Program-made: the position numbers and the translations under genes | The notes under the pieces: model-generated | The model's input: only the letters and a program-made list of their open reading frames with translations | The model's database searches: none | What the model was told of the DNA's origin: nothing | Part shown: in pieces, positions 39,832-48,467 of the stretch | How the letters are laid out: each line of letters starts with the position of its first letter | Position numbering within the stretch: position 1 is the first letter of the stretch | Assembly: GCF_014636935.1 (NCBI RefSeq) | Contig: NZ_BMES01000001.1 | Location: 62,001-126,000, forward strand | DNA length: 64,000 nt | Reading direction: 5' to 3' | Origin: Alsobacter metallidurans | Lineage (GTDB): Bacteria > Pseudomonadota > Alphaproteobacteria > Rhizobiales > Beijerinckiaceae

Positions 39832-41199
39832 TTAAGACGCCAGCGCGTCCTGGACGGGTTGCGCGGCCGCGACGGCGCGATCCACGAAGCGCGCGGCCGC
39901 GTTTATGGACGGCGCCGGATCGAACGCCCTGGCGAGCGCCGCGCGGTCGAAGCTGGCGGGCAGGTCGGGAAGGCTGTCGATCACGTCCCGCAGCGATCGC
40001 CCGGACGTCCGGACGGCGCCTGCGGCCTCCTCGACGAGGTGGTGCGCCGCTGCGCGCCCGAGCGCCGGCGTCAGCGCGGACGCCGCCGCATCGGCGAACA
40101 GGAGTCCCTGCGTGAGGTCGACGTTGCGGCGCATGCGATCGGCGTCGATCTCGAGTCCCTCGGCGAGCCGCCGCGCTTCCGCGAGCGCCCCGGAGGCGAG
40201 CCCAAACAATTGTGGCAGCGCGTGCCATTCGGCGTGCCAGGCTCCAGCGGGCCGTTCGTGCGCGCCCGTCATGGCGGTGAGCAACGTGGAAGCGAGCCCC
40301 GGCGCCGCGCCGGCTGCCGCGAGCATCACCGTCGAGGAGACCGGATTGCGCTTGTGCGGCATGGCCGAGGAGCCGCCGCGCCCGGGCGTGTAAGGTTCGG
40401 CGACTTCGCCGATCTCCGTGGAGGCGAGGCTGGCCACGTCCGTGGCCATTTTGCCCAGGGCGCCGATCAGCATGGCGAGCCAGATCCCGACCTCCACGAC
40501 GGCGCTCCGCCGCGTGTGCCACGCCAGTGGCGGAGCCCCAAGGCTCAGCTCGGCCGCGAACGCGTCCTGCACGGCCGGCCCGTGCTCGCGCAATCCCGCC
40601 AGCGTGCCGACCGGCCCGCTGAGCGAGGCCAGCAAAGTCCGCGTGCGGATGTCGGGCAGCCGCCCGCCAACGTCCGCGAGGCCAGCCAGCCAGCCCGCCG
40701 CCTTGAAGCCGAAGCTCACCGGCGCGGCGTGCTGCCCATAGGTGCGGCCCACGCACAGCGTCGTCCGGTGCCGCCGCGCCAGGGCGGACAATCCCGCCAG
40801 GGTGGGTGCGAGGTCACGACGCAAAGCCTCGAGCGCGTCGCGCATCTGCAACGCCAGGGCGGTGTCGACGATGTCTTGCGTAGTGGAGCCCTTGTGAAAG
40901 GCGCTTTCCAACTCAGGCGGCAGCCGCTTCTGCACGGCCTTCACGAACGGTATCGTCGGGACGCCCGCCAATGCGGTGTCGACACCCAGTTGCCGCAGGT
41001 CGAGGCTGCCCGGTTCGATCGCCTCGATGGCGGCCGCCAAAGCCTCCGGCGCGAGGCCAAAACGCGCCTCGGCCCGCGCCAGCGCGGCCTCGGCCCGCAG
41101 CATCGCGGCGACCCGCGCCTCGTCCGAAAAGATCGCCCGCATTCGCTCGGTGGCGAAGAGCGGCCCCGTGAGGGCGGAGTCAAGCGCTGAGAAGGTCAT
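39832..41199 (-). CDS. pcaB: 3-carboxy-cis,cis-muconate cycloisomerase
   Basis: Fumarase/ASL-superfamily enzyme lactonising 3-carboxymuconate. The 455-aa product shows the superfamily signature GGSSAMPHKRNPVSS, the N-terminal STTQDIVDTALALQMRD and the RTYGQHAAPVSFG region. ATG 41199 (MTFSALDSALTGPLFATERM) matches the family N-terminus; further upstream the frame is open but unrelated. A 155-bp gap to pcaG contains no gene. Confidence 0.95.
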   Translation of the reverse strand: MTFSALDSALTGPLFATERMRAIFSDEARVAAMLRAEAALARAEARFGLAPEALAAAIEAIEPGSLDLRQLGVDTALAGVPTIPFVKAVQKRLPPELESAFHKGSTTQDIVDTALALQMRDALEALRRDLAPTLAGLSALARRHRTTLCVGRTYGQHAAPVSFGFKAAGWLAGLADVGGRLPDIRTRTLLASLSGPVGTLAGLREHGPAVQDAFAAELSLGAPPLAWHTRRSAVVEVGIWLAMLIGALGKMATDVASLASTEIGEVAEPYTPGRGGSSAMPHKRNPVSSTVMLAAAGAAPGLASTLLTAMTGAHERPAGAWHAEWHALPQLFGLASGALAEARRLAEGLEIDADRMRRNVDLTQGLLFADAAASALTPALGRAAAHHLVEEAAGAVRTSGRSLRDVIDSLPDLPASFDRAALARAFDPAPSINAAARFVDRAVAAAQPVQDALAS

Positions 41200-41354
41200 C
41201 GCGATCGTGTTCCGGACAAACAGCTTCCACCATCTCACATCTGCGGCGTCACGCGAGTGCGACGCATCCGGAACCCTCTCCGGGCGGAGCGCGCGAGGAG
41301 GGCGGCCGAGCATCGCCGACGCTGGATTTGTCTCGACGCCCTCTCTGCGCCCGC

Positions 41355-41948
41355 TTAGGCCTCGAAAAACACCGTTTCGCCCTCGCCCTGCAGGCGAATG
41401 TCGAACCGGTAGGTCGGCTCGGCTTCCCCCGCCAGCCGCCGGGCGATCAGCGTCCGGCGCGCCTCCTCGTCGGGAACCAGCGCCAGGATTGGGTCGGCCG
41501 CGTTTGCGGACTCATCCTCGAAATAGATGCGTGTATAGAGGTGCTTCAGCATGCCGCGCGCGAACACCGTGACGGCGATGTGAGGCGCCTGCGGCTTGCC
41601 GTTCGGGCCGGGAACCTGGCCCGGCTTCACGGTCGTGAACGCGTACATGCCGTCGGGGGTGGTGGGCGCTCGGCCGAAGCCGGCGAAACCGGAATTGCCC
41701 CGCGCGCGGTCGTCGGCCGGGTGGGCGTAGCGGCCCTCCGGGTCGGCTTGCCAGATCTCGATCATGGCGTCGCCGATGCCGACGCCGTCGCCGTCCAGCA
41801 CTTGCCCGACCACGCGGATGCGGTCGCCGCCGATAGCCGGGGTGGTGAGGTCCGCCGAGAAGATCTCGCGCGTGTCGTAGTCCTTCGGCGTCAGGCAATA
41901 AGCGAAATAGGGGCCGACCGTCTGCGACGGGGTAATGCCGTCAGTCAT
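41355..41948 (-). CDS. pcaG: protocatechuate 3,4-dioxygenase alpha subunit
   Basis: The 197-aa alpha subunit of the intradiol ring-cleaving dioxygenase. It begins TPSQTVGPYFAYCL and has AMIEIWQADPEGRYAHP and the Arg-containing GRAPTTPDGMYAFTTVKPG region; alpha subunits lack the full iron ligand set. Overlaps pcaH by 8 bp, so the two subunits are produced together. Confidence 0.96.
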   Translation of the reverse strand: MTDGITPSQTVGPYFAYCLTPKDYDTREIFSADLTTPAIGGDRIRVVGQVLDGDGVGIGDAMIEIWQADPEGRYAHPADDRARGNSGFAGFGRAPTTPDGMYAFTTVKPGQVPGPNGKPQAPHIAVTVFARGMLKHLYTRIYFEDESANAADPILALVPDEEARRTLIARRLAGEAEPTYRFDIRLQGEGETVFFEA

Positions 41949-42651
41949 CGTGCGGCTCCTCCATGGGGGTGGCGTTGCGGCCGCGCAGCACGATGTCGAA
42001 CACGAAGCCCAGCGCCCATTCGGGCTGCGTGGTGTCGAGATCGAACCGCGACACCATGCGGTTGCGCGCCCGCTCGTCCGTCACCGAGTTGAAGATCGGG
42101 TCGAACGGGAAGAGAGGGTCGCCCGGGAAATACATCTGCGTCACGAGACGCGACAGGTAGGACGGGCCAAACAGCGAAAAGTGGATATGCGCCGGCCGCC
42201 AGGCGTTGTGGTGGTTACGCCAGGGGTAAGCGCCCGGCCTGATGGTGACGAAGCGGTAGCGGCCCTCGTCATCCGTCACGACCCGGCCTGCGCCGGTGAA
42301 GTTGGGGTCGAGCGGCGCCGGGTGCTGGTCGGCGACATGCACGTACCGCCCGGCCGCGTTGGCCTGCCAGACTTCCAGCAGCGTGTTGGGGACGGGCCGG
42401 CCATCCTCGTCCAGCACGCGGCCGGACACGATGATCCGCTCGCCCAGCGGCTCTCCGGCGTGCTGCAGCGTCAGGTCGGCGTCTTCCGGCCGCACGATTT
42501 CGTGGCCGTAGACTGGCCCGGTCACTTCCGAAAGCGTGTGCGGCAGGATCACGAGCGGGCGCTTGGGATGGCGCTTGGCGGTGCTGCGATAGCCCTCGAA
42601 TGAATTGGAGGGATGCGCCAGCGCGCTCTCCCGCGGGTAGATCAGGCCCAT
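41941..42651 (-). CDS. pcaH: protocatechuate 3,4-dioxygenase beta subunit
   Basis: The 236-aa iron-binding subunit. It has the intradiol signature LLEVWQANAAGRYVHVADQH, with one Tyr ligand, and PWRNHHNAWRPAHIHFSLFG, supplying the second Tyr-equivalent region and the two His ligands. With PcaG it opens protocatechuate to 3-carboxy-cis,cis-muconate using O2. ATG 42651 follows AGGAGG. 57 bp after pcaF. Confidence 0.97.
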   Translation of the reverse strand: MGLIYPRESALAHPSNSFEGYRSTAKRHPKRPLVILPHTLSEVTGPVYGHEIVRPEDADLTLQHAGEPLGERIIVSGRVLDEDGRPVPNTLLEVWQANAAGRYVHVADQHPAPLDPNFTGAGRVVTDDEGRYRFVTIRPGAYPWRNHHNAWRPAHIHFSLFGPSYLSRLVTQMYFPGDPLFPFDPIFNSVTDERARNRMVSRFDLDTTQPEWALGFVFDIVLRGRNATPMEEPHDD

Positions 42652-42708
42652 GTCGGTCCTCCTGGCTGTTGTTCGGCTTGGAGTTCGCTCAGCCGGGGGA
42701 GCTCAAGG

Positions 42709-43904
<1,196 letters not shown>

Positions 43905-43908
<4 letters not shown>

Positions 43909-44678
43909 CTCGATCCTCCATGCGCCTTCTTGGTGCGGGCCTGGATGTCGCGCAGTACTTCGAGCTCCTGCGCGGTCGGGGGCGGGGTCTCGCCGACGTT
44001 TGAAGCATAGCGCACCGGCCACCCGGTGTTCTCGGCGATCTTCTCACGCGTGACGCCGGGGTGGATGGACACCACGGTCATTTCCTTGGTGTCGTCGTCG
44101 GGCTCGAAGACACACAGGTCCGTCATCAACCGGCTTGGCCCCTTGGTCTTGACCCCCATGGCGCGGCGTTCGCGGCCCGTGCGTCCATGCCCCATGGAGG
44201 TGATGAACTCCAGTTCGCCTACGAAGGAGCGCGGCGATTGCGCCATTGTGATGAAGATCTCGCCGCAGTTCGTCGCGATCTCGGGAGCGCCGCCGCCGCC
44301 CGGCAGCCTCACCTGGGGGGCGTCATAGGGGCCCACCACGGTGGTGTTCAGGTTGGCGAAGCGGTCGATCTGGGCGCCGCCCAGGAAGCCGACCGTGATG
44401 CGTCCGCCCTGCAGCCAGTAGCGGAACATCTCCGGCACCGACACGGTGGTGAGCGCCGTGTCACAGAGCTCGCCGTCTCCAATGGAGAGCGGCAGCACGT
44501 TGGGACGCGTCGCCAGCGTGCCGCTCTCGTAGATAAGCGTGATCTGCGGGGCGTGGGTCAGCCGCGCGAGGTTGCAGGCAGCCGAGGGCGCGCCGATGCC
44601 GACAAAACACACGTCGTCGTTCTTCAGCGCGCGGGCGGCCGCGATGGTCATCATCTCGGTGGGGGTGTGGTTGGTCAT
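43905..44678 (-). CDS. pcaJ: 3-oxoadipate CoA-transferase subunit B
   Basis: The 257-aa beta subunit of the succinyl-CoA:3-oxoadipate CoA-transferase. Typical features are the N-terminal MMTIAAARALKNDDVCFVGIGAPS, the catalytic-Glu region YESGTL and the LPGGGGAPEIATNCGEIFI segment. ATG 44678 was chosen from the family start; the frame is open upstream through pcaI without similarity. 10 bp after pcaI, 4-bp overlap with pcaF. Confidence 0.95.
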
Positions 44679-44688
44679 GATGGTCCCC

Positions 44689-45537
44689 TCACGCGACCTT
44701 GCGGCCATGGGCCGCAAAGGCATCAGGCCCCTTCGCGAGAACGTTGTCCTTGATCCAGGCCAGGAATCCATCCCGGTCGCGGGAAATCTTGTCCCACGCG
44801 ATGTAGAAGGCGTTGTCGCGCTTGTAGTAGCCCTGCGCATAGGACGGATGCGCGCCACCCGGCACGACCGCGATGGCGGTCACGGTCCAGCTCGGCAGAA
44901 CCACGGCGTTGCGGTTGAGCGGGCCGAAGTCGTCCACCAACTCCTCGACGGTGACGATCGAGCGCCGGGAGGCCAGCACGGTCTCTTTCTGGACCCCCGT
45001 GATGCCCTCCAGCAGCACGTTGCCCTCACGGTCAGCCCGCAGCGCGTGGATCACGCCGACATCCGGCCGGATCGCCGGCACGGCGGCCAGCTCCTCACCG
45101 GTGAACGGGCACGTGACGCGCTTGATATTGGGGTTCACCTTCGGCAAATCGACGCCCAGATAGCCGCGGAACATCGCGAAGGGCAGGTTGGACGCGCCGG
45201 CCTCGTAGGCGTTCGCCATCGCGGCATGCGAATGCTCCTCGATGGCGAGCTTGTGCGGCCAGCCGTTCTCCACCGCGTCGCGCAGCCGGTGCAGCGAGCC
45301 CACGCCCGGATTGCCGCCCCATGAGAAGACCAGCTTCTCGGCGCAACCCATGCCGATGAGCTGGTCGTAGATGATGTCAGGGGTCATGCGGTAGAGGGTC
45401 AGGCCCTTGCGGCCCTGGCGGATCACCTCGTGCCCAGCCGCGTGCGGGATCAAATGGGTGAACCCTTCCATCGCGACTCTGTCGCCGTCGCGAATGCACT
45501 CGGCCACTGCGTCACGCAGCGTCATGAAGCGCGCCAT
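44689..45537 (-). CDS. pcaI: 3-oxoadipate CoA-transferase subunit A
   Basis: The 282-aa alpha subunit, first gene of the pca operon. It has the coenzyme-A transferase I core (DGDRVAMEGFTHLIPHAAGHEVIRQG; SWGGNPGVGSLHRLRDA; GYLGVDL). ATG 45537 has GAGGAGA upstream. It stands 36 bp downstream of the large operator palindrome and faces the IclR regulator, so the whole pcaIJFHGB-DC string is probably induced by a pathway intermediate. Confidence 0.95.
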   Translation of the reverse strand: MARFMTLRDAVAECIRDGDRVAMEGFTHLIPHAAGHEVIRQGRKGLTLYRMTPDIIYDQLIGMGCAEKLVFSWGGNPGVGSLHRLRDAVENGWPHKLAIEEHSHAAMANAYEAGASNLPFAMFRGYLGVDLPKVNPNIKRVTCPFTGEELAAVPAIRPDVGVIHALRADREGNVLLEGITGVQKETVLASRRSIVTVEELVDDFGPLNRNAVVLPSWTVTAIAVVPGGAHPSYAQGYYKRDNAFYIAWDKISRDRDGFLAWIKDNVLAKGPDAFAAHGRKVA

Positions 45538-45566
45538 CCGGGGTGTCTCCTCGCCGTGGTGTCGGC

Positions 45567-45595
45567 TTGACGTGTTCGCATTACGAACATACATT
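45567..45595 (+). promoter_or_regulatory. promoter of the IclR regulator gene
   Basis: TTGACG (45567-45572), exactly 17 bp, TACATT (45590-45595) on the plus strand. The spacer and -10 lie inside the operator palindrome, so binding would repress the regulator's own transcription. Expected start near 45602, about 108 nt before ATG 45710. Confidence 0.6.
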
Positions 45596-45608
45596 CGTAT
45601 TGCGAACA
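45573..45608. promoter_or_regulatory. 36-bp near-perfect palindromic operator between pcaI and the IclR gene
   Basis: The arms TGTTCGCA-T-TACGAA (45573-45587) and TTCGTA-T-TGCGAACA (45594-45608) mirror each other except at the matching ninth positions and the central six bases. It can also be read as two tandem 15-bp dyads, GTTCG-N5-CGAAC (45574-45588) and ATTCG-N5-CGAAC (45593-45607), with centres 19 bp apart. GTTCG-type half-sites are characteristic of PcaR/PcaU regulators of the IclR family. The site lies 36 bp upstream of pcaI. Confidence 0.8.
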
Positions 45609-45709
45609 TTTTAGGTCCGGCGAAACCGGCCCGTCAAGGCGCGCCGCTTCGGTTTCGATCCGGACGAGGCGGCGCCCGGCGCATGTCGCGACGCTCGAGG
45701 AGGCTGAGG

Positions 45710-46495
45710 ATGGAGTCGGGACCGGCCCCGATCAGCGAAGACGATCCATCCTATGTGGGCGCGCTGGCGCGTGGGCTGTCGGTGATCCGCGCCTTCGACA
45801 TCGGCCGCGGAAGCCTGACGTTGGCGGACGTCGCCAAGGCCACCTCACTCCCGCGCGCAACCGTTCGACGGTCGCTCCTCACCCTGCAGGCGCTCGGCTA
45901 CGTGGCGAGCGACGGCAAGCAGTTTCGGCTCACGCCCCGCATCCTGTCGCTCGGCTACGCCTATCTGGCGTCCACGCCGCTCACGCGCGTGCTGCAGCCG
46001 GCGCTGGAGGCTGTGAGCGAGCGCACGCATGAAAGCTGCTCGGCCTGCACGCTGGACGGCCCCGAGATCGTCTATGTGGCGCGCGCCGCCACCAAGCGGA
46101 TCATGTCAGTGGGGCTGGCGGTCGGAAGTCGCCTTCCGGCGTATTGCACGTCCATGGGGCGGGTGCTGCTGGCGGCCGAGCCGCCCGAAACGGCGAGGCG
46201 CATCCTGGCCCAGTCCGACCTGCGCCGGCTGACCCCCCACACCGAAACCGATATCGACGCCCTGATGGCGATCCTCGAACAGGTCCGCCGGGACGGTTAC
46301 GCGCTGGTGGACCAGGAACTCGAGGTGGGATTGCGTTCGGTCGCCACGCCGGTCCGCAACGCGGCGGGGCAGGTTCTGGCGGCCGTGAACGCCAGCGCGC
46401 AGGCCGGCCGGATCTCGGCCGAGCGCCTCGTCGAGACCGCGTTGCCGGTGCTGCGCGAGCAGGCCGAAAGCCTCCGGGCGTCACTCGTGGGCTGA
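45710..46495 (+). CDS. IclR family transcriptional regulator of the pca operon (PcaR/PcaU-like)
   Basis: A 261-aa regulator. The N-terminal winged helix (residues ~17-75: ALARGLSVIRAFDIG, LTLADVAKATSLPRATVRRSL, LGYVASDGKQFRLTPRIL) is followed by the IclR effector domain (SVGLAVGSRLPAYCTSMGRVLLA; EVGLRSVATPVRNAAGQVLAAVN). These match the PcaR/PcaU/CatR branch, which binds beta-ketoadipate or protocatechuate. GAGGAGG precedes ATG 45710; an in-frame ATG at 45683 would add nine basic residues. Divergent from the operon it is inferred to control. Confidence 0.92.
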   Translation: MESGPAPISEDDPSYVGALARGLSVIRAFDIGRGSLTLADVAKATSLPRATVRRSLLTLQALGYVASDGKQFRLTPRILSLGYAYLASTPLTRVLQPALEAVSERTHESCSACTLDGPEIVYVARAATKRIMSVGLAVGSRLPAYCTSMGRVLLAAEPPETARRILAQSDLRRLTPHTETDIDALMAILEQVRRDGYALVDQELEVGLRSVATPVRNAAGQVLAAVNASAQAGRISAERLVETALPVLREQAESLRASLVG

Positions 46496-46549
46496 CGCCG
46501 CCTCGCCGCTCCTCCGCGGGTGTGCGGCTGCGTCCGACGGGCGCAGCGG

Positions 46550-46574
46550 GGAACAGAACCGCCGTCCAGCGGTT
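46550..46574 (+). promoter_or_regulatory. weak EcfG-like promoter
   Basis: GGAAC (46550-46554), 16 bp, GGTT (46571-46574) matches the stress-sigma consensus except for one base of the -10. It lies 28 bp before the small secreted-protein ATG at 46603, a short but workable leader. The identical spacing at 36804 makes it worth noting. Confidence 0.3.
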
Positions 46575-46602
46575 CACCCCGTCCCATCACTGGAGGCCAA
46601 AC

Positions 46603-46890
46603 ATGATTTCGAAACTTGCCGCCGCCGCGTTCGCGACCGCCATCACGTTTGCGGGTCTTGGCATGTCGAGCGCTCAGGCGGCTCCGGCCGCGCCGGCGGC
46701 CGTGGACTCGTCCGTCCAGGGCGGCGGGCTGCTGAACGACGTGCGCTGGGTGTGTGGTCCGCGCGGCCGCAACTGCGTCTGGCGTGGCGGCCCCGGCCCG
46801 CGCTTCGCCCGCCCGGCTCCCTTCCGCCGCTGCGTGACTCGCGTGCAGCGTGGCCCCTGGGGCGTGCGCCGCGTCCGCACCTGCCGCTGA
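46603..46890 (+). CDS. small secreted Arg/Pro-rich protein
   Basis: A 95-aa protein with a clear signal peptide (KLAAAAFATAITFAGLGMSSAQA, cleavage after AQA). The mature ~70 residues are basic and rich in Gly, Pro and Arg, with four cysteines in CGPRGRNCVW, RRCVTR and VRTCR. Similar 'WVCGPRGRxCVWR' proteins are frequent in Hyphomicrobiales (recall), role unknown. GGAGG sits before the ATG. Followed directly by a strong terminator. Confidence 0.8.
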   Translation: MISKLAAAAFATAITFAGLGMSSAQAAPAAPAAVDSSVQGGGLLNDVRWVCGPRGRNCVWRGGPGPRFARPAPFRRCVTRVQRGPWGVRRVRTCR

Positions 46891-46909
46891 ACCGAGAGAC
46901 TGAATCAGG

Positions 46910-46943
46910 AACCCCGCCGGACGCGAGTCCGGCGGGGTTTTCG
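46910..46943 (+). terminator. intrinsic terminator of the small secreted-protein gene
   Basis: A perfect 13-bp stem, AACCCCGCCGGAC (46910-46922) with GTCCGGCGGGGTT (46927-46939), loop GCGA, followed by TTTCGTTT. Oriented for the plus-strand gene ending at 46890. Confidence 0.9.
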
Positions 46944-47003
46944 TTTGGCGATTGTTGTTTCTGAGGGAGCCATGGCGGGTAATCCCCGCCATGGCGTCGT
47001 GGC

Positions 47004-48320
47004 TCAGGCCCCGCCGATCTTGCGGCTGGACCCGGCGCTGGCCATGGACGACCCGCTCAAGCCCGTTGTGCTCGACCCGGTCGCATCCGCGCCCGTGCCG
47101 GTCGCCCCGGGGGTCGAGGAGCCGGCCGTGTCGCCATAGCTCACCGCGCCGGGGTTCTGCGAGCCGGTATGTGTTCCGGCGGAGGATGAACTCGTCGAGC
47201 CAGACCCGGACCCGGAGGAGCCAGCCCTGGCCGCCGCTGCGCCCGATCCATAGAGGCTCTGGTTGGAGTCCGTGGACGTGGATCCGGAGCCATAGCCAGA
47301 GCGCTGCTTCACCCGGATATTATTTTGCACGTGGGTCACGCCCGAGACCGTCTCGGCGATGTCCTCGGCGTGGCGCTTGGCGAAGCGTTCCTCCACCGAG
47401 CCACTCAGCGTCACTTCGCCGTTCTGGACATTGACGTCGATGTCGCTGGCGTCGATGTGCGGGTCGTCCGTTAGGCGGTCGTTCACGTCCTCGCGGATGC
47501 GGTCGTCCGAGCGGGCATAGCCCTTGGGGCCACGGCCACGGTGCTGGGCTTCGCGCTGGGCATCCTGCCGCCGGCGGCGCTCGGCGTCGTCATCGCCGAA
47601 CCACGAGGCCACCTCGTCGCTGGCGCGCTCAAAGAAGCCGCGGTCGTCGTCGCGGCCATAGCCGCGATCCTGCGAACCGTAGCCCTGCGATCCGCGGCCG
47701 TAGCGATCGCGGTCCGAGCCCTGGCTGTAGGAACCAGCGCCCCAGTTGGAGCCCGACGAACGCCCGAAGTCGCCGCCGCGGCCATAGTCGCTCGTGTCGC
47801 CTCGGCCATAGCCGGCGGAGCGGCCCGACGAGCCATAGCCGTAGCGGTCTTCACCGCCGGCCGAGTAGGATGCTGCGCCGCGGCTCGGCCCGTATTCGGG
47901 CGCCACCGGCTCGTCGAAACGCGAGCGCGATCCGAATCCGGACCCGCCGCCCATGCCGCCGGAGCCGCTGAACGATCCACGCTCACGGTCGCCGCCGCGC
48001 GAGCCGCCCCATTCGTCGCCGCGCGAATAATCGTTGCTCCAGCTGTCGCGGCCACGCTCGTCGCGGCCCCAGTCGCCGGCCCGCTCCCAGGTCTGATTTC
48101 GGCCATAGTCGGAGCCGCCGCGCGAACCGGACGCGCTCGAGCCGCCCCCGAACTGACCGCCACGGCTGCGGTCGCCGCCATAGCGGTTTTCCGACCCGGA
48201 TGTCCGGCTGCCCGAGCCGTAGCGGTTCTCCGACCCGCCGTAGCGGTTCTCCGAGCCGCCATAGCGGTCCTCGGTCCAGCGCTGACGGTCCGGGTCGCGA
48301 TATCGATCGTCGTTTGCCAT
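47004..48320 (-). CDS. SWFGD-domain BON protein with Gly/Tyr/Arg-rich repeat N-terminus
   Basis: A 438-aa protein starting MANDDRYRDPDRQRW. Residues ~15-245 are low-complexity, with repeats such as SENRYGG (three copies near the N-terminus) and YGRG/DRYG. A SWFGD motif (ERASDEVASWFGDDDAERRRR) comes next, then a BON domain (IREDVNDRLTDDPHIDASDI ... VNNNIRVKQ-like end) that may bind phospholipid. A Ser/Gly/Thr-rich tail follows. SWFGD-BON proteins are often in the alphaproteobacterial stress regulon; an EcfG-like promoter lies upstream. ATG 48320 with GGAGG. No signal peptide seen. Confidence 0.87.
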   Translation of the reverse strand: MANDDRYRDPDRQRWTEDRYGGSENRYGGSENRYGSGSRTSGSENRYGGDRSRGGQFGGGSSASGSRGGSDYGRNQTWERAGDWGRDERGRDSWSNDYSRGDEWGGSRGGDRERGSFSGSGGMGGGSGFGSRSRFDEPVAPEYGPSRGAASYSAGGEDRYGYGSSGRSAGYGRGDTSDYGRGGDFGRSSGSNWGAGSYSQGSDRDRYGRGSQGYGSQDRGYGRDDDRGFFERASDEVASWFGDDDAERRRRQDAQREAQHRGRGPKGYARSDDRIREDVNDRLTDDPHIDASDIDVNVQNGEVTLSGSVEERFAKRHAEDIAETVSGVTHVQNNIRVKQRSGYGSGSTSTDSNQSLYGSGAAAARAGSSGSGSGSTSSSSAGTHTGSQNPGAVSYGDTAGSSTPGATGTGADATGSSTTGLSGSSMASAGSSRKIGGA

Positions 48321-48391
48321 GGGAATCCTCCACTCCTGCATGCAGGCGTTATGGGCTGCCGAGCGGCAGCCTGTTTGGGAAGAGCCCATTC

Positions 48392-48416
48392 AATGCCCCC
48401 AGGATGGGGAAGTTCC
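48392..48416 (-). promoter_or_regulatory. EcfG-like promoter of the SWFGD-BON gene
   Basis: On the minus strand GGAAC (48416-48412), 16 bp, CATT (48395-48392), one base from the CGTT consensus, about 72 bp before ATG 48320. GGAAC followed 18 bp later by TT also fits the looser RpoE2 form. The rest of 48321-48467 has no gene. Confidence 0.45.
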
Positions 48417-48467
48417 GGCGTGGTTAAGACACCCCCGCGCCGGCGCGGTGCAGCTTGCGCCGCCCTC

